From contig NC_084930.1 of assembly GCF_958298935.1 (NCBI RefSeq), forward strand, positions 22,356,001-22,420,000: DNA of 64,000 bases, written 5' to 3'. Below are positions 33,239 through 45,260 of the stretch, in pieces (position 1 is the first letter of the stretch; each line of letters begins with the position of its first letter). A program made the position numbers and the translations under genes. The notes beneath the pieces were generated by a model. The model saw only the letters and a list, made by a program, of their open reading frames with translations, was not told the origin of the DNA and made no database searches. The DNA comes from Phragmites australis. Taxonomy: Eukaryota > Streptophyta > Magnoliopsida > Poales > Poaceae.

Positions 33239-33753
33239 AAATCTGAAAGCAGCTCTAGAAAAAGATTCCTCTACATGATGTTTCTGCTGTAGTACAATAG
33301 GTCGTAGTCGATTTTTGCAGCCGAAGCGTTCATACACATTTTTTTAGATGGTAGTATAGTAATAAATTTGGCTCTATTGGATGCATGTAACCTCCGCCCC
33401 TTCCCCGCCCAAAACTATATGCATACGTAGCCCTAATCAAGGAACACCTGAAACATATATTAGCTTTACGTGAGAGTGAAATGTTCCATGGGAGAAGCAA
33501 TTTCCATTTAAGAACTCCATGAAACACAAGATTGAATGCGACAGATGCCATTGCTTATGGCCGATGACAAGCTGGCCTGTATTGGAATCCTGTTGTTGCT
33601 CCTGGCACTACTACGGAACGCAGCAAAGATGATAGGATATATCGCAAACAGTTCACGACATCATAGACCATACTACAAGTGAGTTGTCTGCTGGTACCAC
33701 GGATGGAAAAAACCGTCTACGATAACGAAATATCCTAGTCAGTTTCCAAAATG
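33239..33753. other. unassigned intergenic sequence
   Basis: No domain or repeat border is seen. The minus frame at 33330-33551 has no recognisable motif. Confidence 0.3.
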
Positions 33754-33930
33754 CACTACTACATAATATATCATCAGTGGCTGTTCAAAATTGCCATCAA
33801 TGATACGTTTGAAACCGGCACTGAAAGTCTTCATTACTCTTGGTTTGTGGCTCCAATTGACAGTAATAGGTGGACTACTACTGTCGGTCGGTAAAAGCCA
33901 ACCGATAGTGATATTTGTTTTTCGTCCTTT
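33754..33930. repeat. CACTA terminal fragment
   Basis: The segment begins CACTACTACATAATATATC and carries ACCGGCACTGA-like and ACAGTAATAGG-like subterminal units. It then stops without a matching right end. The preceding triplet is ATG. Confidence 0.5.
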
Positions 33931-35139
33931 TTAAATTATGGTGGTTTCATCGTGAGAATCTTTTTGATGTTCCAAACCTCAATAAGATTAGAAGACCATT
34001 ATTATCTGTATTGGCGCAATCACAGATTTGTAAGATAGTTAGATACAAACGAGCTACGCATTGCACTATGTGGTTCAAAAACTTGTGAATAAAATATGAA
34101 CAAATGTTCAAAGAAATATTCAGTAGGTTCCATGATTGGATCAAACTAATGATCTACAAATCCACTATTAAATAATGTACATTGCCAAGTGCCGACCATT
34201 TGCACGCTAAAATGAAAACAATACCGAAAGAGGGAAAGAGTTTATATGGAAATAAGAATTAAATTTCTGTTAAGCCGAATATTACTACGGTGACATAGAA
34301 ATTTTTGAAGATCATTTTACCAGGATATACCATTGTTATGTACAAAAAGCAACTAAATCATGTAAGAACAATTTTACTGCCCACAATAAATGATCTAGTA
34401 TAAACAAGCTAGCTTCTCCCTGCTTAGTTGCATCCAAGTAATTTGGCAATATTAGCGGTAACATACAATTGCAAAAGATGAATCCTTTGTTAGTTGAACA
34501 TTAATTACTTCTGAACAGCTGTCTATGGCAGATAATTCTTCAATAGAATCAAGAATCAAATCAAGAGAAGATGACCTGAAATGTGTTCATAAACGTAAAT
34601 TAATAATACTGCATTCCTGTCCCAGGTTGTTAGCTCAATATGCAATTAACAAAGATTCAGATTAATGGAACAAAACTAAAAGCAGGAATACATGAAACTA
34701 AATAATTATTGGATCCACCTATACGAAAATAAGAAATGCCTGCAATTAAGCAAACAATAAAGGATTTTAATTTAGCATTAGAAGACAGATCATGAAATTG
34801 TAAACGCTTCAAGTTTTAAATTGTGGTTGGAGCATAAACCCACATTTATAAACCTTCGTAACCTTAGATAATCAAACCAGCCATTCTTAGTAAATATTTT
34901 TTGCCCAAAATACATAGTGAAAACTTAAAGATACCAAGAATAAATTAAAAATGTGCAACAGATACCTTGAAGTTAGTTCAATTCACTGGAATACTACTCA
35001 CCATACCTGTCTCATTTGCTCTCATCTGATAATTTTTCGATCTCACTTGCTAACAAACTGATAGCTTTAACCAAACCACTTTTATCAAATACAGCTATTC
35101 AAAAAATTGCTACACATAAACAATGAGTAGTCTCTTCAT
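33931..35139. other. AT-rich sequence, possibly introns or 3' flank of a minus-strand gene
   Basis: No coding motif or repeat is seen. Composition resembles plant intronic DNA, and it lies downstream, on the minus strand, of the gene-like segments at 35140-35860. Confidence 0.25.
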
Positions 35140-35860
35140 TCTTAAACCATTCTACTCCGCTTGCAATGACAGAATATTGTATGATGCATCTCCACCTATG
35201 GTTTTAAAACTTTCAACAGTACCAACAACATATGTTGGAGTTGGCCTTTTGGCAATCATCGAATAATTCAAGAGACACATGGAAATAACATAAATACTTC
35301 TTCTTAAGAATCTATTTCTTTTTGAGGTGAACGGAGGTGGTAGGTTTTCCCAGCCATAAATTTTACAAATCTCAAAACATGAATGGCAGCAGCAATGCCT
35401 GCGCACAAGAATAGAGATACATAAAAAGAAAGATCTCGAAGCAAAGTTGCATTGTTCGAATTCCAATCAAGCAAATCTAATTCATTGCACAAGATGGAAA
35501 ATAAATGAGCTTAGAAGGTAAAAACACACACACAGTTCAAATCAATTATGACCAGCACAAGAATGATACATGGCATACTCCAAATCAAACCATCTTTAGC
35601 ACTATTTATTCTCCTGCTTTTTGAGCTTGCACTTGACCTTCTGGAACATGACGGCCGGCGTACTTGGCGGCCTGAGCTGCAGCTTGAGTGGGCAGATGGC
35701 CTCGATGTTGCACTTGGTCATGCGATAATCATAGCAGTGATAGCAAGCAACATAGAAGAACAATCTACATAGCAAACTGGTTACTTGGTGACGGCCATGG
35801 CAGGTGACAGAGGTGGGTCGATGGTGGTGGCGCGCCATGGCGAGAAAGAGAGAAAGGGGA
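35140..35860 (-). pseudogene. unrecognised host gene remnant, three exon-like segments
   Basis: On the minus strand three segments look like coding exons. About 35723-35608 reads MTKCNIEAICPLKLQLRPP and a lysine-rich end. About 35493-35304 contains a predicted membrane helix (VSLFLCAGIAAAIHVLRFV) and ends at a TAA. About 35243-35149 reads TPTYVVGTVESFKTIGGDAS. An alternative ATG lies at about 35852, below a C/T-rich leader. Splice junctions are not convincing and the stops suggest decay. I do not recognise the family. A gypsy LTR fragment begins at 35974, upstream of it. Confidence 0.35.
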
Positions 35861-35973
35861 GGGATGTGGGGGCTTCATCTCGGCTTGGGCCAGCTCGTGG
35901 CAGGGTCGGTTTGGATCGGGGATGGTCAGAGTAGGTGCGTGGAGGAGGTTGCTAGGAAGGAGGCCAACAGCGT

Positions 35974-36688
35974 TGTAACAACCTAAATTCTCATAACCAA
36001 GAAAATTTTAAAAACTCTTTCAAAGGAAATAAAAGAGTTTGTAAAAACTAAAATTGCTAAGCATGTATGTATGCCTTTATGCATATACACATATATGTGA
36101 GTATGTGTGCTATATGTATAAATACATATATACATTGAGGGCTATTTTATTTTTTTTATAAAAGAATATTTATAGATATATATGTGTCAAGTAGAGTTTG
36201 CCAGCAACAACTTTGGAACATAAGATGCTAATTAGCTCACCTGGTGGAGAAATAAGAGCTAGTCTCCTTTGCCCTAAGTTAAACCTTAAATTAAGGGGGG
36301 TAGAGTTCCTAGCCAACCTCATTGTCTTTGAAGCAGATGGGATTGATGTAACTCTTGGAATGGATTGGCTAACAAAGTTCAAAGAATTGATAGAGTGAGC
36401 CTGAAGGGCTATCACCTTGGAAAATGGAGAAGGTGTCAAGGTAGAGTTTGTGGCAGACACACTGTCACCAGAGGAATGCAAGCTGAACAATCTTGAAGGA
36501 TCGATAGTGGACTAGATATGAATAGTCTGTGAGTTTCCAGATGTGTTCTTGGATGAATTGCCAGGTATTCCACTAGACCAAGATATTGAGTTTGTAATTA
36601 ATATTGTGCTTGAAACTGTGCCTATAGCTATGAGGCCCTATAGGATACCCGCTAATGACCTAGCCGAATTAAAGAAGCAAATTCAAAG
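35974..36688 (+). mobile_element. chromovirus-like gypsy fragment: partial LTR joined to protease/RT start
   Basis: TGTAACAACC at 35974 looks like an LTR start and is followed by about 200 bases of AT-rich LTR sequence. From about 36195 the plus strand encodes ISSPGGEIRASLLCP, VTLGMDWLTKFKELIE and, after stops near 36397 and 36513, CEFPDVFLDELPGIP and AMRPYRIPANDLAELKKQI. These are the end of a chromovirus protease and the start of its reverse transcriptase. The LTR end, leader and gag between them are deleted. The fragment is cut at 36689 by the LTR of the next element. Confidence 0.75.
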
Positions 36689-39080
36689 TGAGGAATCGTC
36701 CAAATTGAATTCTAATTAATTATTAAGTCGATCATTTACATAATCACAACTACAATGATTAATCAAAATACAATCCTGGTAGTCACGGTATGTGTTTTGC
36801 GCCTAAGATCAGAACACACGCCTTCGCCACATATGTCATCACAACAATCCTTAATAATGAGCGAGTAATGAAATTATATTACAAGTCTTTATCGGATTAT
36901 CATTTATAACAATTTATAACACTCGAACACTAAGAGAATAAAAGAATAGTCTCACCTCCTAGCCACTAGAGATACTACGCAACGAAAAACAAAATCAATG
37001 AACAAAAAATGATGGGTGAAGCCATTTGCCCTGAGGCACCACCCCAAAACCTCGTCACTCAAGTAGTTTGCACTACTCTTGCCCGTCACCTAAATCGGCG
37101 GGCATGAAGTAACCAAACACTAGCTCCTCCTCACCTGTAGCACATGTAAAAGCAGTGTGAGTACAAAGGTACACAGAAGACTTAATCCATAATTGATACA
37201 TATAATAGCCTGACTCCAAGGATTATGCATTTAAATGAGTTAGCAAGGAATCGGCCACAAGGTTAAGTAGATTGACATGCGAAAGCAATTTTTGACACAA
37301 AGGTGTGAGCAAATACACGTAATCACACATACCCTTCTATACTGAAATCAACATCATGAACATATCTGGAACAAAACCATCGTATCTCAACAATAGACAT
37401 CACCAACCATTTCCAACATACCATACCATCATCCCACATCGGACTCTACGACTCCTGCAAATGAATAGAAGCATGCTCATGACTGAGAGCACGTCAATTC
37501 AAATTGTTCTTACACCCTGCAGGGGCTACATCTTTACTCACACGACTCGAGGATCATTCAGCTTGCGTGACCAGACAGGCACACACAAGGTGGTACTCAT
37601 GTCAACCATTCCCAATTAAGCCCCAACCGTTTGAGCAGATGCCTCTAGGTGTGGGGGTCATCTAGAACTACTCACAGAGCAAGCTAGATATTCCTACAAG
37701 CCTAGTATGACCACGACATCTGACACGTGCAAGCAATATAGGTTCTACCCATATAACTTATATAAGCAATAACTTATCAGTTTATACTCCAAATGATCCA
37801 AATTATAAGGTGAAATATGCTTAGATGCTTACCTTGCTGCTCTGGCGCCTGCCTCACGCTTCCTGTGCAGCACTCACAAAACTTTAGTTGTTCGATATCA
37901 CCTTCACTCACTTCAACCGTCGGTGTATCGCTCTCTAAATATGTAAACAATGCATCAAATAAGGAAATGATGATGAAAATGTATGATTATGATGCATGAA
38001 CTACAACTAGTATGAAAAGCACCATATTTCAAAAGAATTTACAAAAGATCGGCAAACGAATGGGGTTAGAAAAGGGTTGAACCTCAAACTGGACAACTAA
38101 ACATTATAGTGCACTATGGCGTGCAGAGAGTTTCATGCTCTGGAGGTCAAACTGACCCTAGTAGCAGTCAAACTCCTGACTACGGAGTTTGACTGAGGTT
38201 TTCACCTACAACCGGTGGCCAGACCGCGAGACCCTGCTAGTAGCACCTTGTTGAGGTCGCTGGCGAAGGTTCCGGCGATGCCTTCAACCATGAAAGGTAC
38301 CAAAGTGCTCTAAGAGACTAGTGGAGTGCTTCTAGGGTAGTTTGGACAACATTCATCGAGCCAAACATGGAAAGCTCCATGGATGGGATCTAGGCTAAGG
38401 TCGAACTTGAGTCTAAATGGGATGGGGACTGATTAGGTCTCGGGAATGATGGGAAAATGGTAGGAGATGTACTACCTTAGAGTAGGGAAGCTTTCTATTA
38501 GAGGGGATCACTCTGGGGAATCTCTGATGCGGAGATCGGGCTCCGGGGTGGTGGCATACAGGGTCGGGGTAAATGAACACGCATAGAAACTCCTCCAGTG
38601 AAGAGGAGGAAGGGTATGAGCTCGGGGAAGCCTTTTGGAAGCTTAGAGGAGCCTTTTCCATCGATCTTTGGTCGTTGGGGCCATCCTCTCCCTTCTCTCC
38701 CTCGGTTCATGTGAAGAGAGTGAGTTTGAGTGAGAAGGAAGTGAGAGGGAGAGACCGGTCGATGGATTAAGTGGAAAGCCACTGTGTGCTGGTGGTTAGA
38801 TCACTGGCTCGAGCGATCAGACTGGGCGAACAATGTTTTTCCTTTTTCTTCCTTTTCCTATTCTTCTCCTCCAACATCCTTAGGGTTTTTCCTAAATATC
38901 ACTAAACCATTTCCACTCACAAAAATACTTATATTTGGGTGGGGAAAATGCGTAAAGATTCCAAACGTAAAACCTTTGAAATCTGATCGAATGTTTAAAA
39001 ATAATAATTATACACGTAACACATAATACCATGATGATTATGCATACTTAATTATGTAATTAACGCCTTGGGATGTGACA
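36689..39080 (-). repeat. 2.4-kb 3' LTR of the minus-strand chromovirus
   Basis: Read on the minus strand it starts TGTCACATCCC at 39080 and ends CGATTCCTCA at 36689, so both ends are TG..CA. The purine-rich AAGGGGTGGTGG lies immediately upstream of the start (plus 39083-39094), the expected polypurine tract. The LTR is long, with a GC-rich middle near 38410-38790 and two exon-like segments in its downstream half. Confidence 0.7.
37073..37934 (-). other. candidate spliced small ORF inside the chromovirus LTR
   Basis: On the minus strand the first segment, 37934-37833 (102 bases), follows an acceptor-like ATTTAG and ends at CAAG/GTAAGC. The second, 37134-37073 (62 bases), follows CTACAG and ends in TAG. 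Both are open, and joining them keeps one frame, giving an acidic, Gln-rich stretch (APEQQ) followed by EEELVFGYFMPADLGDGQE. Phase at both junctions is the same as in the D-family LTRs at 16594 and 58914, although sequence similarity is low. Confidence 0.4.
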
Positions 39081-39529
39081 AACCACCACCCCTTAAAAGA
39101 ATCTCATCCTGAGATTCGGCAAACTCAGGGAGAAGGTGACAGTGATGAAGTGCACTGGAATTTTCCATAATCAGAAAAGAATTATATCGTTTTTCATCAA
39201 CGAGGCAAAAAAGACGACATTCGGACCCTCAGAGCACTGGCGGTCGGACTACAGCTAAGTTTGGTCAGACCGTGGCATGGTTGGACTTAGGGTACGTTGG
39301 TTAGACCGCAAGTTGTATAGAGAGTTTTTGGCTCTAACGGTCAGGCTACGAGGCTGGGGCGGGCAGACTGTCCGGGAATAGAGAGTGAAATGGGTTCTAA
39401 ACGCTTCTGGTTGAAATGGTTTCTAAGCGATTTCCTTTGGGGATGAAGTTATTGGCCAACATAATAATGAGCTAGAGGCATGTGAAATGCTCAACCTATG
39501 CATAATTGAAACAATACTCACAAGTTTTC

Positions 39530-41400
39530 ATAAAAAATCAGGAAACTCGAAGCGGATTCGATCCTCATGCTCCCAAGTAGCCTCATCTTCCGATATGGTC
39601 ACTCACAATAAGAGAGATCCAGTTGCAAATATTGGTTTGCAACTTCAATGACTTCAATTGGGACTCGAAGGCATTTCTTTAGTTGCGAGACATGGAACAC
39701 ATTATGAACGGCGGAACAGGATATAGGTTGATAGGCCACCTCTCCTCGTCGAGCGATGATTTGGAAAGGTCACGCATATCGAGGTGCCAACTTCCGTCTG
39801 ACTTGAAAGCACCGAATCCCATTGAGAAGAAACACCTTGAGATAGATGAAATCACCAATAGCGAACACAAGTTCTCATCGGCTATGATCCACATAGCTCT
39901 TCTGATGAGATTGAGCCACGAGAAGACACTTGCGAATGGTCATAACATGTTCTTTAGTCTCTTTAACCAAATCCGGGTCTAGAAAAGCTCTTTCGCCGGA
40001 CTCGAACCAATTCAACGGAGTTCGGCACCTTCAGCCATAGAGAGCATCGAATGGTGACATTTTAATGCTTGATTGGTAACTGTTGTTGTAGGACAACTCT
40101 ACAAACAACAAGCAAATCTCCCACTTCTTCCCATATGTGAGAGTACAGGCTCGCAACATGTCTTCCATGATTTAATTTACCCTCTCTATTTGACCATCAA
40201 TTTGACAATGGTAGGCGGTGCTATGGAAGAGTACGGTTCCCATGGCTTCATGAAGGCTCTTTCAAAAAACAAGAGGTGAACTGGGTGCCTCTATCTGAGA
40301 CGATCTTCTTTGAAATTCCATGAAGGAAAATAACTCGAGTTAGGTATAGCTCCGTATATTGCTCGACCGAGTACGTGGTCTTCATAGGAAAGAAATGGGC
40401 TAACTTGATCAATCGGTCCACAATGACCTAGATTGAGTCACACCCTCGAGAGGTCTTAGGTAGTCTGGTAATGAAATCAATACCGATCTCTTCTCACTTC
40501 TAGGAGGGAAGAGGTAAGGGTTGGAGCGTACTAGCCAATTTAAGGTGTTCGGCCTTCACCCTCTAGTAAGCATCACACTCAGCTATATATCGAGCAATTT
40601 CACGCTTCATGAGGGTCCACAAAAATCTTGGCTTGAGATCTTGGTACATCTTGGTACTCTCCAGATAAATGGATAACAATGAATCATGAGCTTCATCCAA
40701 AATCTTGTTTCTCAACTCAGGAACTTTAGGGACCACTAGTCTCTTCATGAACCACAAGACACCTTCATCGTCTGGGGTAAAGCATTTGGCTTGCCCCACC
40801 TTGATCTTGTCACGAATCCTCTCCATGCCTTGGTCTTTCTTTTGAGCTTCCTTAATTTGGTCAATGAGGGTAGATTTTATCTCAAAATTGGTGAGAAATC
40901 ACCCCAAAATTATCTGAAGTCCAAGCCTTTGGAAATCATCACAAAGTGTGATGGCTCTAAGCTTGAGTGAGAAATAATTGCATCAAGTCTTTTTAGCTCA
41001 GTGCATCGGCAACAACATTCGCCTTGCCAGGATGATAATGAACTTCTAGCTCATAGTCTTTAATCAACTCAAGCCATCTCCTCTGTCTCATATTCAGGTT
41101 AGCTTCAGTGAAGTTATATTTGTGATCTGTATAGATATGACAGAGATTGCACATCAGATAGTGACGCCAAATCTTTAGAGTGTGCACAACTGCCATAAGC
41201 TCCAAGTCATGAGTTGCGTAGTTCTCTTCATGGTGCTTCAATTGGCGTGAAGCATAGGCAACAACATTACCTTCTTGCATAAGGACACATCCAAGGCCTA
41301 TGTGGGAAGCATCGCAATAGATGTCGAAACCCTTATCCGCTTTAGGTTGACCAAGAATGGGTGTGATCATGAGCAGGTTCTTCAAGGTTTGGAAAGCTGA
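39530..41400 (-). pseudogene. chromovirus RNase H and integrase remnants
   Basis: The minus frame at 41385-40993 carries [42 protein letters not shown] and the IYTDHK and [13 protein letters not shown] blocks of gypsy RNase H. Integrase pieces follow at 40826-40563 (zinc-binding side, LDEAHDSLLSIYLESTKMYQDL) and down to about 39550, where the C-terminal segment (PFQIIARRGEVAYQ-like) is still readable. Stops and frameshifts are numerous. Confidence 0.7.
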
Positions 41401-41659
41401 CTCACATTCGTTTCACCACTCGAATACACTCTCTTGCTTCAAAAGCTCTGTCATGGGCTTGGAGATCTTAGATAAGTTCTTGATGAACCGGTGGCAGTAA
41501 CATCTGAGAAAACTTCTCATGTCGGTGACACTCTTAGGTTGAATTTAGTTGAGAACCTCTTGTACTTTGCTCGGGTCAATGGCAACACCATTCTCGGATA
41601 GGATATGATCTAGAAAAGAATCCTCTTTGAGCCAGAACTCGTACTTACTGAATTGGCAT

Positions 41660-43330
41660 AGAGATGGTGATCTCGAAGTCAGCCAAGAACATCTCGGAGG
41701 TGCTCAGAATGTTCTTCTTCAGTCTTGGAGTATATGAGAATATCATCAATGAAAACTACAAAAAACTTATAAAGTTCCTCTATGAAGACCGTGTTCATCA
41801 AATATATGAAGAATGCCGGTGCATTGGTCAGGCCGAAGGACATAACGGTATACTCGTAAAGCCCATAATGAGTAGAGAAGGCCATCTTGGGGATATCCTT
41901 CAGTCAGATCTTTATTTGGTGGTAGCCCAATATCAAATTAGTCTTGGAGAAAACTCGGGCACCGGTCAATTGATCAAACAAAATATTAATATGAGGAAGC
42001 GGATACTTGTTCCTAATAGTGACCTTATTCAACAGATGGTAATCAACACGCATCCGCAGAGTTTGGTCCTTCTTCTTCACAAAGGGCATCGGACATCACC
42101 AAGTTGAGGGGCTCGGGCAAATGAAACCCTTTGAGAGAAACTCATTTGGAGGCATCCGGTAAGACCTCTTTGAAATCGGAGCCGTTCTAGGCAAAAGCTT
42201 AATAGTGAATTCCACTTCTTGGTTGGGTGGCATTTCTGGAAATTCATCTAGAAATTCATCAGGAAACTCACACACAACGGGAATATTCAAGAGATCTGTG
42301 ATGGTGACAACCTTCAGAGCATAAAGACAAGGATCAACTTCCTTAAGCTTTAGATGGACTTGGGTGCCGAATAGTTCATCAAGTGTTACACTCCTATGAG
42401 CACAATCAATAATGGCTTTATTCTTGGTGAACTAATTCATTCCCAAAATGACATCTATCACCTTGGCATCTATTACAAGCAGATTTGCCAAAAAGGATAC
42501 CTTGTTGATAATAATCGATGCCTTGGACACATATTGATATGTAAAAATGTTGGCTCCGGGTGCCTCTATAAGATAGGATGCACGGGCAATACTAATTTTT
42601 AGCTCATGACGCCGAGTATAACTCCTCTTATGAAAGAGTGAGAAGCTCTAGAATTAAAAAGAACAACAGCAGGAAGAATGATAGAACTAGAATTCACAAG
42701 CAACGTACCCAATAATATGTTGGCACCCTCGTGAGCTTCTACGGCGGTGGTGTAGTTGACAGTTGACACAATCGTGCTTAGGAACTTGCGTAGTCTGGGA
42801 GGCTTGCTAAGGGGGTTGAACCGGTAGTGGCAACCTTGGAGCAGTCACCATAGCTCTAGGCTTCGGGAAATGGCAATCCCGTGCGAAGTGCTTGACATAC
42901 CCACAGTTATAGCATGGGCCTCCGGAGCCACCTATCACACTCCCTTGAGATCCTACGAGTCTTGGAGGTTGTCCTTACGAAGAGGAGAACTGGTGTTGCA
43001 CTACCCACATTGGTCGTGGAGCAGCTGAAGTTGGCATGTGAGATGGAGGAGGTTGACTCTCTATCCGTGAATGTTGAGAGCTCCCGCCCATGGAAGTCGA
43101 TGGGACCCACTTGCGCTTTTCTCCTCCTGGTGGTTCTTCATCTTGAACTCAAATGTGAGGGAGATGCTCACCAACGTGTTAAAGTCGGTGAACTCATGAG
43201 CCAATAGGCGGTCTTGCATCTTGGAGGATAGGCCATTCACGAAACAATATTGCTTCTTCATGTCGGTGTTAACCTCTTTCAAAGCATATTGTGTAAGGTG
43301 GTTGAACATCTGCACGTACTCCATATGATC
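41660..43330 (-). pseudogene. chromovirus gag, protease and reverse transcriptase remnants
   Basis: Gag survives at 43330-43061 as EYVQMFNHLTQYALKEVNTD and QYCFVNGLSSKMQDRL, followed by a degraded zinc-knuckle region near 42880. Protease/RT linker pieces lie at 42290-42096 (VCEFPDEFLDEFPEMPPNQEVEF). RT pieces lie at 42089-41679, with [20 protein letters not shown] and the catalytic FIDDILIYS near 41737-41763. Frames shift several times. Confidence 0.75.
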
Positions 43331-43545
43331 ATTGGTCATGACCACTGATCGTATTCACTGGTCTGAAATCATTGTTCACTAGTCGAAAGTTACTATTCAC
43401 TAGTTGGAAATCACTGTCCACCTAGTCGAGCACCATTTGCCTGGTTGGTCACTGTTTATCTGGTCATGGTACTATTCATCTGGTCACCTATTAAGCCAGT
43501 CATCGCTGCAATGGCCACTATAAATGACAAATCATGTCATCAACA
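43330..43545 (-). repeat. truncated 3' LTR of the minus-strand Tat element (family B)
   Basis: On the minus strand it starts TGTTGATGACATG at 43545, directly after the purine tract GACAGGGGGG (plus 43550-43559). It runs about 210 bases to GGTCATGACC, where the chromovirus gag begins. It is about 80% identical by eye to 48054-48303, which lies in the opposite orientation. The internal theme TCACTGTTCATCTGGTC is repeated several times. Confidence 0.7.
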
Positions 43546-43883
43546 TATACCCCCCTGTCTTTTGGTGAAGCTTGCTCACTAAAAAATATATCATCTCTCT
43601 TCTACCTTTCTTAGGATGATGATCAAGACATCAGCCATGAATACCTCTTAGGACGATGGTAACTAGTACATAGGTCATATTTATCCTAAGCATCTTACCA
43701 TACACTAGCATAAAATTTCTTCAAGCATCATGCATTAATAGTTTTAGGTAGTTTCTCTTCTTTCAAACTTTATAGCATATAAGAATTTCTAGGGAAGATA
43801 CTTACAATTCTATATGGACCTTCCCAACTGGGAGACCATTTGCCAAATCTGTTGTCCTTCGATCCAACATGCAAAATAGTCTT

Positions 43884-45060
43884 TTACACAAGATCACTAA
43901 TCTGAAATGACTTTGCTTTTACCTTTTTGTTGTCGGCTTTGGCTACTATCAACTTGTCTTTCTTGATCTCTCTCAAAGCCTTCAATCTTTCATCTGTCAC
44001 TTCGTCAATCCTGTCAATCACTAGATCATAATAATCCACAGTCGACAGGTTATTCTGCCGAGCTAATCTCAAAACATTAAATTTCACTTCAACAGGTAAA
44101 ATGGCTTCTTGTCCATAAACAAGTTCATACGACGTTACTTGAATGGCACCATATCTAGATATATGATGTGCCCACAAAACCTCCGATAGAACTTCATGCC
44201 ATCTCTTGGAATGTTCCTCTATTTTCTTCTTGATAAGATTAATCAAAATTTAATTATTAGACTCGACTAACCATTGGCCTGAGCATAATAAGGAGATGAA
44301 TTAGAAAGCTTAATTTTTAATGATTCGGCAAATTCACGTACCTGGTGTGACATGAATGAAGTACCTTGATACGTAGTTGAAGTCAGCGGAATGCCGAATC
44401 TATGAACAATATGCTCCAAAATAAAGTTAACTACCTCCTTATGTGTCACGTTCTTGAGAGGAACAGCTTCAGTCCACTTAGTCAAATAATCAGTAGCCAC
44501 CAAAATAAAACGATGACCTTTAGATGACGAATGATGTATTTGGCCGATGAAATCCAAACCCCAACCTCGGAACGACCATTGTTTGATAATAGGATGCACC
44601 ATAGGAGCAGGAACTAATTGGATATCACCAAACTTTTGACATACCTCGCATCCTTTATAATACCTCAAGCAATCATTAAGCATAGTAGGCCAATAAAAAT
44701 CCGCTCTCTTCAATAATCACTTCATCTTATGCACTGATTGATGCGTGCCACATATGCCTCCATGCACTTCTCTTATAGTAATTCTAGCTTCATCAGAATC
44801 CAAGCATTTGAGAAGCACACAATCCATAGTTTGGCTATATAAATCATCATTCAACAATGTATATTTGAAAACTTGCCGCTGAATCTTTCTATCAACACTC
44901 TTTTTTGAATCTTTCAAGTAATCAATGAGATGCTTTCTCCAATCTTCAATTTCAGCAACTTCAACATTCTCTCCCAATGAAGAAGATGCAACCAAACTCA
45001 AAAATTCATGTTTGTCTATACAAAGATCAACACTTTCAAGCATTGGTTTTTCAATCACAA
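43884..45060 (-). pseudogene. Tat-lineage integrase remnant
   Basis: The zinc-binding side lies at about 45058-44717 (REVHGGICGTHQSVHKMK), followed by FYWPTMLNDCLRYYKGCEVCQ. The core contains GLDFIGQI and ATDYLTKWTEAVPL. The second catalytic aspartate box reads TTYQGTSF, with tyrosine in place of the usual aspartate. C-terminal parts run down to 43884. Stop codons separate three open stretches. Confidence 0.75.
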
Positions 45061-45260
45061 AGAATTTGCCTCTACCAACTTGATAACCATATGCTTGTTA
45101 TGCTAAATCATTAGCTCTGAAATTATTACCTCTAGACACATGATTGATAGTAAAATCATCCAAAACAGCAATAATGTCTAGACACTTATCAAGATAACTA
45201 TTTAGTGATCCGTCGAAACATTGATAATTACCAGAAACTTGCTGCACAACTAGCAACGAA

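Larger units (their letters stand above)
36689..43330 (-). mobile_element. minus-strand chromovirus-like gypsy element, 5' end lost
   Basis: Its 3' LTR is 36689-39080, and coding remnants run rightward as integrase, RNase H, reverse transcriptase, protease and gag, all on the minus strand. It sits inside the plus-strand gypsy fragment that ends at 36688. The gag N-terminus and the 5' LTR are missing: at about 43330 the sequence changes to the LTR of another element. Gene order and motifs fit the Tekay/Del-type chromoviruses. Confidence 0.75.
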
